Source: an uncultured Hyphomicrobiales bacterium (GTDB lineage Bacteria; Pseudomonadota; Alphaproteobacteria; Rhizobiales; Beijerinckiaceae). From it: a stretch of DNA of 64,000 nucleotides. Below the pieces are notes generated by a model. The model worked only from the letters and a program-made list of their open reading frames with translations. It was not told the DNA's origin and made no database searches. Positions 26,579 through 35,238 of the stretch are shown here, piece after piece. Numbering within the stretch: position 1 is the stretch's first letter; every line of letters begins with the position of its first letter. The stretch covers positions 62,001 through 126,000 of the forward strand of contig CAIJVU010000074.1 of NCBI GenBank assembly GCA_903824185.1. Reading direction: 5' to 3'. The position numbers and the translations under genes are program-made.

Positions 26579-27255
26579 TGGATGCCGTCTCCCCCCCATC
26601 CAAAGCGCCCTTTTCTCTGACCCAACGGCTTGATGAGGCTTTGAAACAGCCGAAACTTGTGCGGGTCTTGAAACTGATGCTTTTTGTGGCCTGCCTGTGG
26701 CCGATGGTGGAGCCGCCTTTGCATCTTTATCTGGACCCCTTGGCCTTGGGGGCCAATCCGGCTGAACATATCATCCGTGACTGGGGTGATTGGGCCTTGC
26801 AGCTTTTATTGCTGACCCTGCTGGTCACCCCGTTGCGGCTGTGGCTCGGGGTGGGAGGATTGCTGCGCTTTCGCCGCATGCTCGGCCTGTTCGCTTTTGC
26901 AGCTTTGTGCCTGCATGTTCTGGCCTATCTGGGCTTTGACCGGTTTTTTATCTGGGACGAGATTTGGGCCGATCTGCTCAAACGCCCCTTCATCACTTTA
27001 GGGATGATCGGCTTTGTATTGCTGCTGGCACTGGCGCTGACCTCCTCCCGCGCCATGGTGCTGCGGCTGGGCGGCGCGCTTTGGACCCGCATCCACAAAC
27101 TGATCTATCCGGCGGCCATTCTGGCCGTCATCCATTATTGGCTGATGGTTAAACGCGATGTGACGGAACCCCTCCTCTATGCCTGCCTGCTTTTCATGCT
27201 TTTGGCCGCCCGCCTGCCACAGGTGCGGCCCTGGTTAAAAAAACGGCGCAGTTAA
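26578..27255 (+). CDS. msrQ: MsrQ, haem-binding membrane subunit for MsrP
   Basis: 225 residues, ferric-reductase-like transmembrane domain with about six helices. Haem ligands are expected among His in LCLHVLAYLGFDRFF and the IHKLIYPAAILAVIHYWLMVKRD segment. It passes electrons from the cytoplasm or quinones to MsrP. The ATG overlaps the msrP stop by one base, so translation is coupled. The N-terminal [12 protein letters not shown] tail is short and polar. Confidence 0.94.
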   Translation: MDAVSPPSKAPFSLTQRLDEALKQPKLVRVLKLMLFVACLWPMVEPPLHLYLDPLALGANPAEHIIRDWGDWALQLLLLTLLVTPLRLWLGVGGLLRFRRMLGLFAFAALCLHVLAYLGFDRFFIWDEIWADLLKRPFITLGMIGFVLLLALALTSSRAMVLRLGGALWTRIHKLIYPAAILAVIHYWLMVKRDVTEPLLYACLLFMLLAARLPQVRPWLKKRRS

Positions 27256-27345
27256 CAGTGGGACAAGGGCGCCGCGTTTAAAAAAGCCATTTCAAAACCG
27301 GCCAAGACTTCCTATTCTCCTGTGTAGAAAAGGAGTATTCGAGAC

Positions 27346-27786
27346 GTGAACGTTGTTTCCCAGATAAAAGACATCAGACAGACCGGTGCGATCCCCGTGA
27401 TGACGGATCAGCAGGGTCAGCTGGCTGTGATTTTGGTGACAACGCGCGGCTCGGGGCGCTGGACCATTCCCAAAGGCAATTTGATGACGGGATTGCCGGA
27501 CCACCGCTCCGCCGAAATCGAAGCGCTGGAGGAAGCGGGGCTGATCGGCACCATCAGCGAAAAACCTTTGGGCCATTACCAGTTCTGGAAGCGGCAGGAC
27601 GCCCATTGGGCCTTGGCCGATGTCACCGTCTTTTTGCTGCGGGTGACCGCACAGGCCGAGGCCTTCAAGGAAAAGGGCCAGCGCGATATTCGGGCTTTCA
27701 GCTTCGAGGATGCAGCAGACAATGTCTATGAAGCGGGCCTGTCGGCGCTGATCCTGAAAGCCCGCGACGCTTATTTGCAAGCCTGA
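27346..27786 (+). CDS. Nudix hydrolase, DIPP-like
   Basis: 146 residues from GTG 27346, with AGGAG about 10 nt upstream. The Nudix region reads PKGNLMTGLPDHRSAEIEALEEAGL: the EEAG end is kept, but the first Glu of the GX5E box is Leu and the RE pair is IE. Similar degenerate boxes with an SGRWTIPKGN start occur in the diphosphoinositol-phosphatase-like group of alphaproteobacteria, as I recall. The substrate is unknown, and the changed residues leave activity in doubt. It is convergent with dppF. Confidence 0.8.
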   Translation: MNVVSQIKDIRQTGAIPVMTDQQGQLAVILVTTRGSGRWTIPKGNLMTGLPDHRSAEIEALEEAGLIGTISEKPLGHYQFWKRQDAHWALADVTVFLLRVTAQAEAFKEKGQRDIRAFSFEDAADNVYEAGLSALILKARDAYLQA

Positions 27787-27795
27787 AACGAGTTT

Positions 27796-28755
27796 CTACT
27801 CAACCATCCAGCAGGAGACGGCGCGACCGGCTTTGAGCTGCAAAGCGGGGGCTTCCCCCTTGCAGCGGTCTTGCGCCAAAGCGCAGCGCGGATGGAAGGC
27901 GCAACCGGACGGCGGATGGAAGGGCGAGGGCATTTCCCCCTGCAAGACAATGCGCTCTTTTTTGGCACCGGGTTCGGCAATCGGCGTCGCTGACAACAAG
28001 GCCTTGGTATAGGGATGTTGCGGATGGGCAAACAGGCTTTTGGCCGAACCCAATTCAACCACATGGCCGAGATAGATCACCATCACCTCATCGGCGATAT
28101 GACGCACCACCGAGAGATCATGGCTGATAAAGACATAGGCCAGTCCGAACTCTTTTTGCAGCTCTGCCAGCAAATTCAAAACCTGCGCGCGGATCGACAC
28201 ATCAAGCGCCGACACCGGCTCATCCAGCACCAGAATTTTCGGACGCAGCATCAAAGCGCGCGCGATGGCGATGCGCTGGCGCTGACCGCCCGAAAACATA
28301 TGCGGATAGCGATCGGCATATTCGGGCCGCAGACCCACCCGCTCCATCATGCGCGCGACCGCCTGCTTGCGTTCGCCGCTTGAAAGCGCGGTATTGATGA
28401 TCAGCGGTTCTTCCAAAGCCTGTTGAATGGTCTTGCGCGGATTGAGCGAGCCATAGGGATTTTGAAACACAATTTGCACGGAACTGCGCAGGCTGCGCTT
28501 TTGCTCCGCAGTGGCGGTGATGATGTCGATCCCGTCAATCGAAAGCGCGCCGCTGCTGGGGGTTTCGATCATGGTCAGCAACCGGCCCAAGGTCGATTTG
28601 CCCGAACCCGATTCCCCCACGACCGCCAAGGTCCGGCCGGCGATCAATTCGAAACTGGCACTCGACAAAGCCTGCACCACGGCATCGGCTTTGAACAAGC
28701 CGCGCGAGACGGTGTAATGGCGGCTCAGATCTTTGGCTTCAAGCACAACACTCAT
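27796..28755 (-). CDS. dppF: Dipeptide ABC transporter ATP-binding protein DppF
   Basis: 319 residues from ATG 28755, which overlaps the dppD stop as ATGA. ABC ATPase with Walker [10 protein letters not shown], signature FSGGQRQRI, Walker B VLDEPVSALD, and the oligo_HPY C-terminal extension with FHPRCALAQDRC, the Cys-containing stretch found in DppD/DppF-type ATPases. It pairs with DppD to drive the DppBC channel. Last gene of the operon. Confidence 0.93.
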   Translation of the reverse strand: MSVVLEAKDLSRHYTVSRGLFKADAVVQALSSASFELIAGRTLAVVGESGSGKSTLGRLLTMIETPSSGALSIDGIDIITATAEQKRSLRSSVQIVFQNPYGSLNPRKTIQQALEEPLIINTALSSGERKQAVARMMERVGLRPEYADRYPHMFSGGQRQRIAIARALMLRPKILVLDEPVSALDVSIRAQVLNLLAELQKEFGLAYVFISHDLSVVRHIADEVMVIYLGHVVELGSAKSLFAHPQHPYTKALLSATPIAEPGAKKERIVLQGEMPSPFHPPSGCAFHPRCALAQDRCKGEAPALQLKAGRAVSCWMVE

Positions 28756-29741
28756 GCGGCACCTTTGGGCTGATGGGCGTGGCCATGCAAGGGATAGAAA
28801 CACAAAGCGTGACCCGACACCGCATCGGCATGGGTGGGTTTTTCACGCAGGCAACGCGGCTGCACATGGCTGCAACGCGGCGCGAACAAACAGCCCTGCG
28901 GCCGGTCGAACTGCCCCGGCACCACGCCCGGAATGGAGGGCAGAACGCCCTTGGCTTGGGCGCGTTCCGGCAAAGCTGCGAGCAAAGCCGCGGTATAGGG
29001 ATGACGCGGATTTTGAAACAAAGGCACCGTGTCCTGCACCTCGACCTGCTGCCCCGCATATTGCACGACAACCCGCTGCGCGGTTTCCGCCACCACGCCC
29101 ATGTCATGGGTGATGAGCACGAGGCCCATGCCGTTTTGTTTCTGGATCGACATCAGCAAATCCAGAATCTGCGCCTGAATGGTGACATCAAGCGCCGTGG
29201 TGGGCTCATCGGCGATCAGCAATTTGGGTTGGGAGGCCAGCGCCATGGCGATCATCACCCGCTGGCTCATGCCGCCCGATAATTGATGCGGGAAGGCGCT
29301 GAGCCTTTGTTCGGGATCGGTCATGCCGACCGCCTCCAAAAGTTCGATGGAGCGCTTGCGCCGCGCTGCCCGATCGAGACCCAAATGGGTTTTCAAACTC
29401 TCGCCGATTTGAAAGCCGACCGTGAAGCAGGGATTGAGCGATGTCATCGGCTCTTGGAAAATCATCGCCACATCTTTGCGCAACCGTTTGCGGCGATCCC
29501 TGTCGGACAAGGTCAGCAAATCCAACCCGTCAAAACGCATGACATCGGCGGTGATGGTCGCGGTCCATGGCAACAGACCCATCACCGCCAGCATGGCCAC
29601 CGATTTGCCCGATCCCGACTCACCGACGATCGAGACAATTTCATTGCGGTTGACGCTGAGATTTATGCCGTCCACCGCCATGAAAGCACCGGCGCGGGTT
29701 GCAAAAGAGACCGATAAATTGCGGATTTCAAGCAGGCTCAT
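28752..29741 (-). CDS. dppD: Dipeptide ABC transporter ATP-binding protein DppD
   Basis: 329 residues. Walker A GESGSGKS, signature LSGGMSQRV, Walker [11 protein letters not shown], and the oligo_HPY tail with [12 protein letters not shown]. In this family that Cys-rich tail can hold an Fe-S cluster or metal. It lies 4 bp after dppC and overlaps dppF by 4 bp, so translation is coupled on that side. Confidence 0.93.
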   Translation of the reverse strand: MSLLEIRNLSVSFATRAGAFMAVDGINLSVNRNEIVSIVGESGSGKSVAMLAVMGLLPWTATITADVMRFDGLDLLTLSDRDRRKRLRKDVAMIFQEPMTSLNPCFTVGFQIGESLKTHLGLDRAARRKRSIELLEAVGMTDPEQRLSAFPHQLSGGMSQRVMIAMALASQPKLLIADEPTTALDVTIQAQILDLLMSIQKQNGMGLVLITHDMGVVAETAQRVVVQYAGQQVEVQDTVPLFQNPRHPYTAALLAALPERAQAKGVLPSIPGVVPGQFDRPQGCLFAPRCSHVQPRCLREKPTHADAVSGHALCFYPLHGHAHQPKGAA

Positions 29742-29745
29742 CGGA

Positions 29746-30633
29746 TCAGCTCCGCTTCAATTTGGGATCAAGCGCATCCCGCAATCCGTCGCCAAACAGA
29801 TTGATGGAAATCACGGTCACCAGAATGGCCAGACCCGGCAAGGTCACGATCCACGGATTGGAGCGGATGAATTCGCGGCTGTCGGCCAGCATCGCGCCCC
29901 ATTCGGCAATCGGCGGTTGCGCGCCCAGTCCGAGAAAGCCCAGAGCGGCGGCTTCCAAAATCGCCTCGGACACGCCCAAGGCCGCTTGCACGATCAAGGG
30001 AGCGAGACAATTGGGCAGCACCGCAACCAGCATCAACCGCAAGGGGCCAGCGCCTGCCACTTTCGAGGCAATGACATAATCCTTGCCGAGCTCCGACAAA
30101 GCCGAGGCGCGCACAAGCCTGACATAGCGCGGCAAAAACACCACCGTCACCGCGACAATCGTATTGGTGAGATTGGGGCCAAGCACCGCGACAATCAAAA
30201 TCGCCAGCACCAGACCCGGCACCGACAAAATCAGATCCATGATGCGCATGATGGCGACATCCAGCAGACCGCCGACCGAGGCCGCCAAGAGCCCCAGCAA
30301 AATGCCGGCAATGATCGAGACCACCATCACGGTGAGACCGATAAACAGCGAGATGCGCGCACCATAGATCAGCCGTGACAACGTATCGCGGCCCAAGGCA
30401 TCGGTGCCAAACAGATAATGTATATTGCCGCCTTCCACCCAGAAGGGCGGCAATTTGGTGAAATCACGAAATTGCTCGATCGGCGAATAAGGCGCGACCC
30501 AATCGGCAAAGACCGCCAGCCCGATGATGAAGAGCAAGACAATCAGACCTGCCACGGCGCCGCGGTTTTCACAAAACTGCACCCAGAAGGCCCGCAAAGG
30601 GGACGGCGGTTGTTGGGTTGTGTCACTGGCCAT
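29746..30633 (-). CDS. dppC: Dipeptide ABC transporter permease DppC
   Basis: 295 residues. N-terminal OppC-type helix (FCENRGAVAGLIVLLFIIGLAVFADWVAPYSP), a short periplasmic loop containing HYLFGTDALGRDTLSRLIYGARISL, and a BPD_transp core with the EAA loop ASALSELGKDYVIASKVAGAGPLRLM. It forms the channel with DppB, whose 3' end it overlaps by 11 bp. Confidence 0.93.
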   Translation of the reverse strand: MASDTTQQPPSPLRAFWVQFCENRGAVAGLIVLLFIIGLAVFADWVAPYSPIEQFRDFTKLPPFWVEGGNIHYLFGTDALGRDTLSRLIYGARISLFIGLTVMVVSIIAGILLGLLAASVGGLLDVAIMRIMDLILSVPGLVLAILIVAVLGPNLTNTIVAVTVVFLPRYVRLVRASALSELGKDYVIASKVAGAGPLRLMLVAVLPNCLAPLIVQAALGVSEAILEAAALGFLGLGAQPPIAEWGAMLADSREFIRSNPWIVTLPGLAILVTVISINLFGDGLRDALDPKLKRS

Positions 30634-31636
30634 GACGAATTCTCGGATTGATGAAACCGTAAAGCGCGTCCACGGTCAGATTGACAAAAATCACAACGGA
30701 AGAGATGAGCAAAATGCCCCCTTGCAAAGCGGGATAATCACGCCGGCCAATGGACTCGATCAGCCATTTGCCGACCCCCGGCCATGAAAAAATCGTCTCG
30801 GTCAACACAGCCCCCGCCATCAAGCCGCCGATCTGCAAACCGATGATGGTGACAACCGGAATCAACGCATTGCGCAAGGCATGCAGACCCACCACGCGGA
30901 ACGGCGACAGGCCTTTGGCATGGGCGGTGCGGACATAATCCTCGCCCAAGACTTCCAACATGGAAGAGCGCGTCATACGCGCCAAAGTGGCCAAAGGCTG
31001 CGTGCCCAAAACCACCATGGGCAGCACGAGATGATGAAAGGCCGATTTCACCGCACCCGCCTGATCGGACAAGAAGGCATCGACGATCATGAAGCCGGTG
31101 ACCGGCTCGAAATAGAATTTAATGAGATCAATCCGCCCCGAAACCGGTGTCCAGCCTAAACGCTCCGATACAAACATGATGAGCAACAGACCCCACCAGA
31201 AAATCGGCATCGAGAAGCCCGTCAGGGACAGACCCATCAAAGCCTGATCGTAAACACTGCCGCGCTTCAAAGCGGCGACAACGCCTGCCGGAATTCCCAA
31301 CAGGATGGCAAAGATCATCGCAAAAAAAGCGAGTTCCAAAGTGGCCGGAAACAGCTGCAAAAATTCCGTCAGCACTTTTTCATTGGTGACGACCGAAGTA
31401 CCGAAATCCCCGTGCACAAGGCCAGTGGCATAATCGAGAAACTGTTTCCAGACCGGTTGGTCCAGACCCAGCTCATGCCGAAATTGCGCGAGCCGTTCGG
31501 GGGAAATGCCGCGCTCGCCCGTCCTGACCTCGACAGGGTCACCGGGCACAAGCCGGATCGCCACAAAGGTAATGAACATCAGTGCCACAAAGGTGGGCAC
31601 GGTCAGCGCCAATCGCCGAAGAAGATAAGCGAACAT
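30623..31636 (-). CDS. dppB: Dipeptide ABC transporter permease DppB
   Basis: 337 residues. Starts MFAYLLRRLALTVPTFVALMF (first helix), has the conserved LDQPVWKQFLDYATGLVHGDFGTS periplasmic segment, and the EAA loop DYVRTAHAKGLSPFRVVGLHALRNALIPV. Six membrane helices are expected. It follows dppA after a 113-bp gap that contains a strong hairpin and overlaps dppC by 11 bp. Confidence 0.93.
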   Translation of the reverse strand: MFAYLLRRLALTVPTFVALMFITFVAIRLVPGDPVEVRTGERGISPERLAQFRHELGLDQPVWKQFLDYATGLVHGDFGTSVVTNEKVLTEFLQLFPATLELAFFAMIFAILLGIPAGVVAALKRGSVYDQALMGLSLTGFSMPIFWWGLLLIMFVSERLGWTPVSGRIDLIKFYFEPVTGFMIVDAFLSDQAGAVKSAFHHLVLPMVVLGTQPLATLARMTRSSMLEVLGEDYVRTAHAKGLSPFRVVGLHALRNALIPVVTIIGLQIGGLMAGAVLTETIFSWPGVGKWLIESIGRRDYPALQGGILLISSVVIFVNLTVDALYGFINPRIRHGQ

Positions 31637-31705
31637 AAAAATCCTGACGTGAAGACAATATCACATCTTCATAACCCGCATCGGGTCGGGAAGCGAAGGG
31701 AAACA

Positions 31706-31731
31706 ATGATGGGGGCCAAAGCCCCCATCAT
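31706..31731 (-). terminator. Strong hairpin between dppA and dppB (partial terminator or mRNA stabiliser)
   Basis: ATGATGGGGGC and GCCCCCATCAT pair perfectly over 11 bp around a 4-nt loop. No T tract follows in the leftward direction (TGTTTCCC). Such stems after a binding-protein gene usually protect its mRNA and lower expression of the downstream permeases. Confidence 0.65.
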
Positions 31732-31749
31732 CACAACTCAGGCAGACGA

Positions 31750-33345
31750 TTATTTAATATCGACGCCAATGAATTTATGGCCGCCGAGCGGGCTTTGCTT
31801 ATAGCCCTCGACTTCCTTGCGCATCACCTCGAACACGATGGAATGGGCAATGGTCATATCAGGCGCTTCTTCCTTCATGATGACCTGCATTTCCTCGTAA
31901 AGCTTGGTGCGCTCTTTGACATCGGACAGCAGGGCTGCCTTTTTCAAACGGGAATCAAATTCCTCATTGCACCATTTGGTGATGTTCTGACCACCGGCAC
32001 GCGCGCCTGCACAACCACGCAGGAAGAAGAAGTTGTCGGGATCGCCATTGTCACCGGTCCAGCCGAGCTGGGCTGTGGTGTGCTCACCCTGCTGGGCGCG
32101 CTTGCGGTATTCACCCCATTCATAGGTCACCAATTTGGCGGTGACGCCGATCTTGGCCAGATCCGCCTGCATCATTTCCGCAATGCGCTTGGCATTAGGG
32201 TTATAGGGACGCTGTACGGGCATATACCAGAGATCGATTTCGATCGGGGTGGTGACACCGGCCTCTTTCAACAAAGCCTGTGCCTTGGCAGGATCATAGG
32301 GATAATCCTTCACCGCATCATTATAGGACCACAAAGTGGGCGGGATCATATTCTTGGCCGCCGTGCCTGCACCGAGATAGACGTCCCGCATGATGGCGGC
32401 CTTGTCGATCGCCATATTCATGGCCTGACGGACACGCTTGTCGTCAAACGGCTTTTTGGTGACGTTGAAGGCCCAATAGGCAATGTTCAAACCCGATTGG
32501 CTGATGACTTTGAGCGCCGGATCTTTCTGCATTTCGGCCAGATCGGCCGGACGCGGATAAGGCACGAACTGGCACTCATTGGCTTTCAGCTTGGAATAGC
32601 GGGCGGTCGGATCGGGCGTGATCGCATAGACCAGATCGTCGATCAAAGGCTTTTCACCCCAGAACTCTTTATTGGCCTTGAAGCGGATCACCGCGTCTTT
32701 CTGATACATCACGAAGGAGAAAGGACCGGTACCGACAGGAACCTGATCGAACTGTTCGGGCTTGCCGGCCTTCAAGAGGCTGTCGGCATATTCAGCGGAA
32801 TGGATCGATGCAAAGTCCATTGCCAGATTGGCCATGATCGGTGCATTCGGCTCGCTCAAGGTCATGACAACGGTATAGTCGTCTTTTTTGACAAGGCTTT
32901 TGAGCAATTTGGTCATGCCCATATCGGCAAAATAGTCATACTTGCCGCCGGACACTTTGGCATAGGGATGGTCGGGCTTGGATTGACGTTCAAAGGAGAA
33001 CAGCACGTCATCGGCATTGAAATCACGGCTGGGCTTATAGCCTGCAACCGCATGCCATTTGACACCCTTGCGCAGTTTGAAGGTTATTTCGAGACCGTCA
33101 GCCGAGGTGGTCCAGCTTTCCGCCAGACCCGGAATGACTTTGGTGGAGCCGCGTTCGAATTCAACCAGCTGGTTATAGACCGGACGCGCCGCGTCAAAAC
33201 TGGTGCCGGTTGTATTCAAGGCCGGTGTGAAATTTTCCGGCGACCCTTCGGAACAATAAACCAGTGTTTTCGCCGAAAGAGATGTGGCGCCCAACAGCAA
33301 CGCCATGCTGATGCCAGCCAAGCCGGCTTTCAAATATGTCTTCAT
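31750..33345 (-). CDS. dppA: Dipeptide ABC transporter substrate-binding protein DppA
   Basis: 531 residues from ATG 33345. Sec signal peptide MKTYLKAGLAGISMALLLGATSLSAKTLVY, cleaved near LSA. SBP_bac_5 fold with KTLVYCSEGSPENFTPAL, the FKLRKGVKWH and NADDVLFSFERQ segments, and the VRQAMNMAIDKAAI region. Segments such as QLGWTGDNGDPDNFFFLRGCAGARAGGQNI are typical of DppA. It binds di- and tripeptides, possibly also haem in some species. The alternative start at 33381 has no signal character. First gene of dppABCDF. Confidence 0.94.
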   Translation of the reverse strand: MKTYLKAGLAGISMALLLGATSLSAKTLVYCSEGSPENFTPALNTTGTSFDAARPVYNQLVEFERGSTKVIPGLAESWTTSADGLEITFKLRKGVKWHAVAGYKPSRDFNADDVLFSFERQSKPDHPYAKVSGGKYDYFADMGMTKLLKSLVKKDDYTVVMTLSEPNAPIMANLAMDFASIHSAEYADSLLKAGKPEQFDQVPVGTGPFSFVMYQKDAVIRFKANKEFWGEKPLIDDLVYAITPDPTARYSKLKANECQFVPYPRPADLAEMQKDPALKVISQSGLNIAYWAFNVTKKPFDDKRVRQAMNMAIDKAAIMRDVYLGAGTAAKNMIPPTLWSYNDAVKDYPYDPAKAQALLKEAGVTTPIEIDLWYMPVQRPYNPNAKRIAEMMQADLAKIGVTAKLVTYEWGEYRKRAQQGEHTTAQLGWTGDNGDPDNFFFLRGCAGARAGGQNITKWCNEEFDSRLKKAALLSDVKERTKLYEEMQVIMKEEAPDMTIAHSIVFEVMRKEVEGYKQSPLGGHKFIGVDIK

Positions 33346-33432
33346 CGATGTCCCCAATTTGATCACAGTCCCATTGACCACGCCGCGGTCAACAAGTGGA
33401 TTTGCTCCACCTTGGGTCTATCGAACCCTTTT

Positions 33433-34221
33433 TTAACGAAAGTTGCAAGGCATAACGCCATGAATCTGCAGGTTGTGTCCCTGAGCGTCTGCAGACAGGC
33501 GGGCCGACAGGCCAAAGACATCGGCCAGAACATCTTCTGTGAGAACCGTTTCCACAGGGCCGTGCGCTACCGCCAAGCCCTGATGCAGCAACAAAATCCT
33601 GTCGGCAAAACGGGCGGCCAAGGCCAGATCATGCAGCACAACCAAAACAGTGCGGCCCCGCCGCACCTGATCTTGCAACATGGCCATGACCAGAAATTGC
33701 TGGCGCGGATCAAGCCCCGCCACGGGTTCATCAAGCAAAAGCCATGCTGCGCCGGTGGCCAAAGCCCGCGCCAATAAAGCCCGCGCCCGCTCACCGCCCG
33801 ATAATTCTGTGACCAAACGATCAGCCCAATCCCCTATCCCTGTGGCCTGCATGGCCTCATCCACGGCCTTCTCATCAATGCTGGTTGCAGTCTCAAGACT
33901 GGAACCATGGGGATGACGCCCCAGCATCACCACCTCCCGCACCCTCAGAGGCCAGACCAGTTCCCGCTCTTGCGCGAGATAGGCGATTTGGCGGGCTTTT
34001 TCAAAACGGTTGAACTTTTCAAGCGCCTGACCATGCAAGTGCACCGTGCCGCTTTGTTTGGTAAGCACGCCCGCGAGATGCCGCAACAACGTGGATTTGC
34101 CCGCCCCGTTGGGACCGGCCAGAACATGCAGGCACTGCGGCTCAAAAACGGCATCGAGCGGTCCCAAGACGGTTTTTTCACCATAGCCGATACGTAAATG
34201 CTCAAGCGTCAAATCCCTCAT
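33433..34221 (-). CDS. btuD: Cobalamin ABC transporter ATP-binding protein
   Basis: 262 residues. ABC ATPase of the FecE/BtuD/HmuV type: Walker A GPNGAGKST, signature ELSGGERARA, Walker B LLLDEPVAGLD, with the LGRHPHGSS segment of metal-chelate importers. It overlaps btuC by 4 bp. By sequence alone it could be a haem or siderophore ATPase; the cobalamin riboswitch at the head of the operon is the reason for naming it BtuD. Confidence 0.85.
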   Translation of the reverse strand: MRDLTLEHLRIGYGEKTVLGPLDAVFEPQCLHVLAGPNGAGKSTLLRHLAGVLTKQSGTVHLHGQALEKFNRFEKARQIAYLAQERELVWPLRVREVVMLGRHPHGSSLETATSIDEKAVDEAMQATGIGDWADRLVTELSGGERARALLARALATGAAWLLLDEPVAGLDPRQQFLVMAMLQDQVRRGRTVLVVLHDLALAARFADRILLLHQGLAVAHGPVETVLTEDVLADVFGLSARLSADAQGHNLQIHGVMPCNFR

Positions 34222-35234
34222 GCCTGACGCCCCTGTCCGGTTTCACGCCGCACCGCGAGCAGATAAAGCGGTGCCCCCAAAAGGGCGGTCAGCGCGCCGA
34301 CTTTGATCTCGCTTTGGGCGGGAATGAGCCGCACCGCAACATCGGCCAGTTCCAATAACAAGGCCCCTGTCAAAGCCGAGGGCCCTAAAATCTGTTTGGG
34401 ATCAGATGAGAGAAACCGCCGCATGATTTGCGGCGCCGCCAAACCGATAAAGCCGATGGCCCCCGCCACCGCGACCGAGGCACCGACCCCCAAAGCCACC
34501 GCCAAAAGGGTGACATGTCTGACCACATCCAGATCGACGCCCAGTGACAAAGCCGTCTCTTCGCCCAAAGCCAGCGCACGATAGGCATTGCCCTGCGCGA
34601 GCAAAAGACCCATGGCCAGCATGATAAAGGGAGCCGCCAAAACCACATGCTGCATGGAGCGGTTTTCAAACGAGCCCATCAGCCAGAACACAATCTCTGT
34701 GATGGCAAAGGGATTGGGGGACAAAGCAATCAGAATGGAGGTGGCAGCGCCCGCCAAACTGCCCACGGCCAGTCCTGCCAACAAGAGCACAAAGACCTGC
34801 GCGCGCTGGCCCGCCAATAAAAGCAACAGCCATAAAGACAGCATGGCCATGGCCATGGCGGCCAGCGGCAGAACCCAAGACAAAGCCCCCGCCAATCCCG
34901 TATAGAGCACCGCCACCGCACCCAAAGCCGCCGATTGCGGCGCGCCGAAAATACTGGCATCGGCCAGCGGATTGCGCAGCAAAGCCTGAAGAGCCGCGCC
35001 GGACAATCCCAATACCGCGCCCACCAACAAAGCCAGCACAGTCCGCGGCAGACGGATTTCATAAATAATCAGGCCCGCCACACTCTCGTGACCAAACAAT
35101 CCTTTCAGACTGTCCGACAGGCTCAAGCCTGCCTCGCCAATCAAAAGCGAGGCCAGCGAAACCATAGCCAATAAAACAAGCAGGATGACAACAACCCTGC
35201 GCAAGCGGGCCTGTGCCATCGACCGCGCCTTCAT
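34218..35234 (-). CDS. btuC: Cobalamin ABC transporter permease (FecCD/BtuC family)
   Basis: 338 residues from ATG 35234, 4 bp after the btuB stop; ATG 35219 is another possibility. About ten membrane helices. Family motifs: LPRTVLALLVGAVLGLSGAALQALLRNPLAD, GAPQSAALGAV, and GFIGLAAPQIMRRF near the C-terminus. It forms the inner-membrane channel with BtuD. A longer reading to 35579 would lie inside btuB and is rejected. Confidence 0.88.
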   Translation of the reverse strand: MKARSMAQARLRRVVVILLVLLAMVSLASLLIGEAGLSLSDSLKGLFGHESVAGLIIYEIRLPRTVLALLVGAVLGLSGAALQALLRNPLADASIFGAPQSAALGAVAVLYTGLAGALSWVLPLAAMAMAMLSLWLLLLLAGQRAQVFVLLLAGLAVGSLAGAATSILIALSPNPFAITEIVFWLMGSFENRSMQHVVLAAPFIMLAMGLLLAQGNAYRALALGEETALSLGVDLDVVRHVTLLAVALGVGASVAVAGAIGFIGLAAPQIMRRFLSSDPKQILGPSALTGALLLELADVAVRLIPAQSEIKVGALTALLGAPLYLLAVRRETGQGRQA

Positions 35235-35238
35235 CGCC

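Noticed and set aside
31777-33777. A 666-codon open frame on the plus strand
   Set aside because: It lies antisense to dppA and btuD, which have clear families and signals. Its translation shows no domain, and its length reflects codon bias of the opposite strand.
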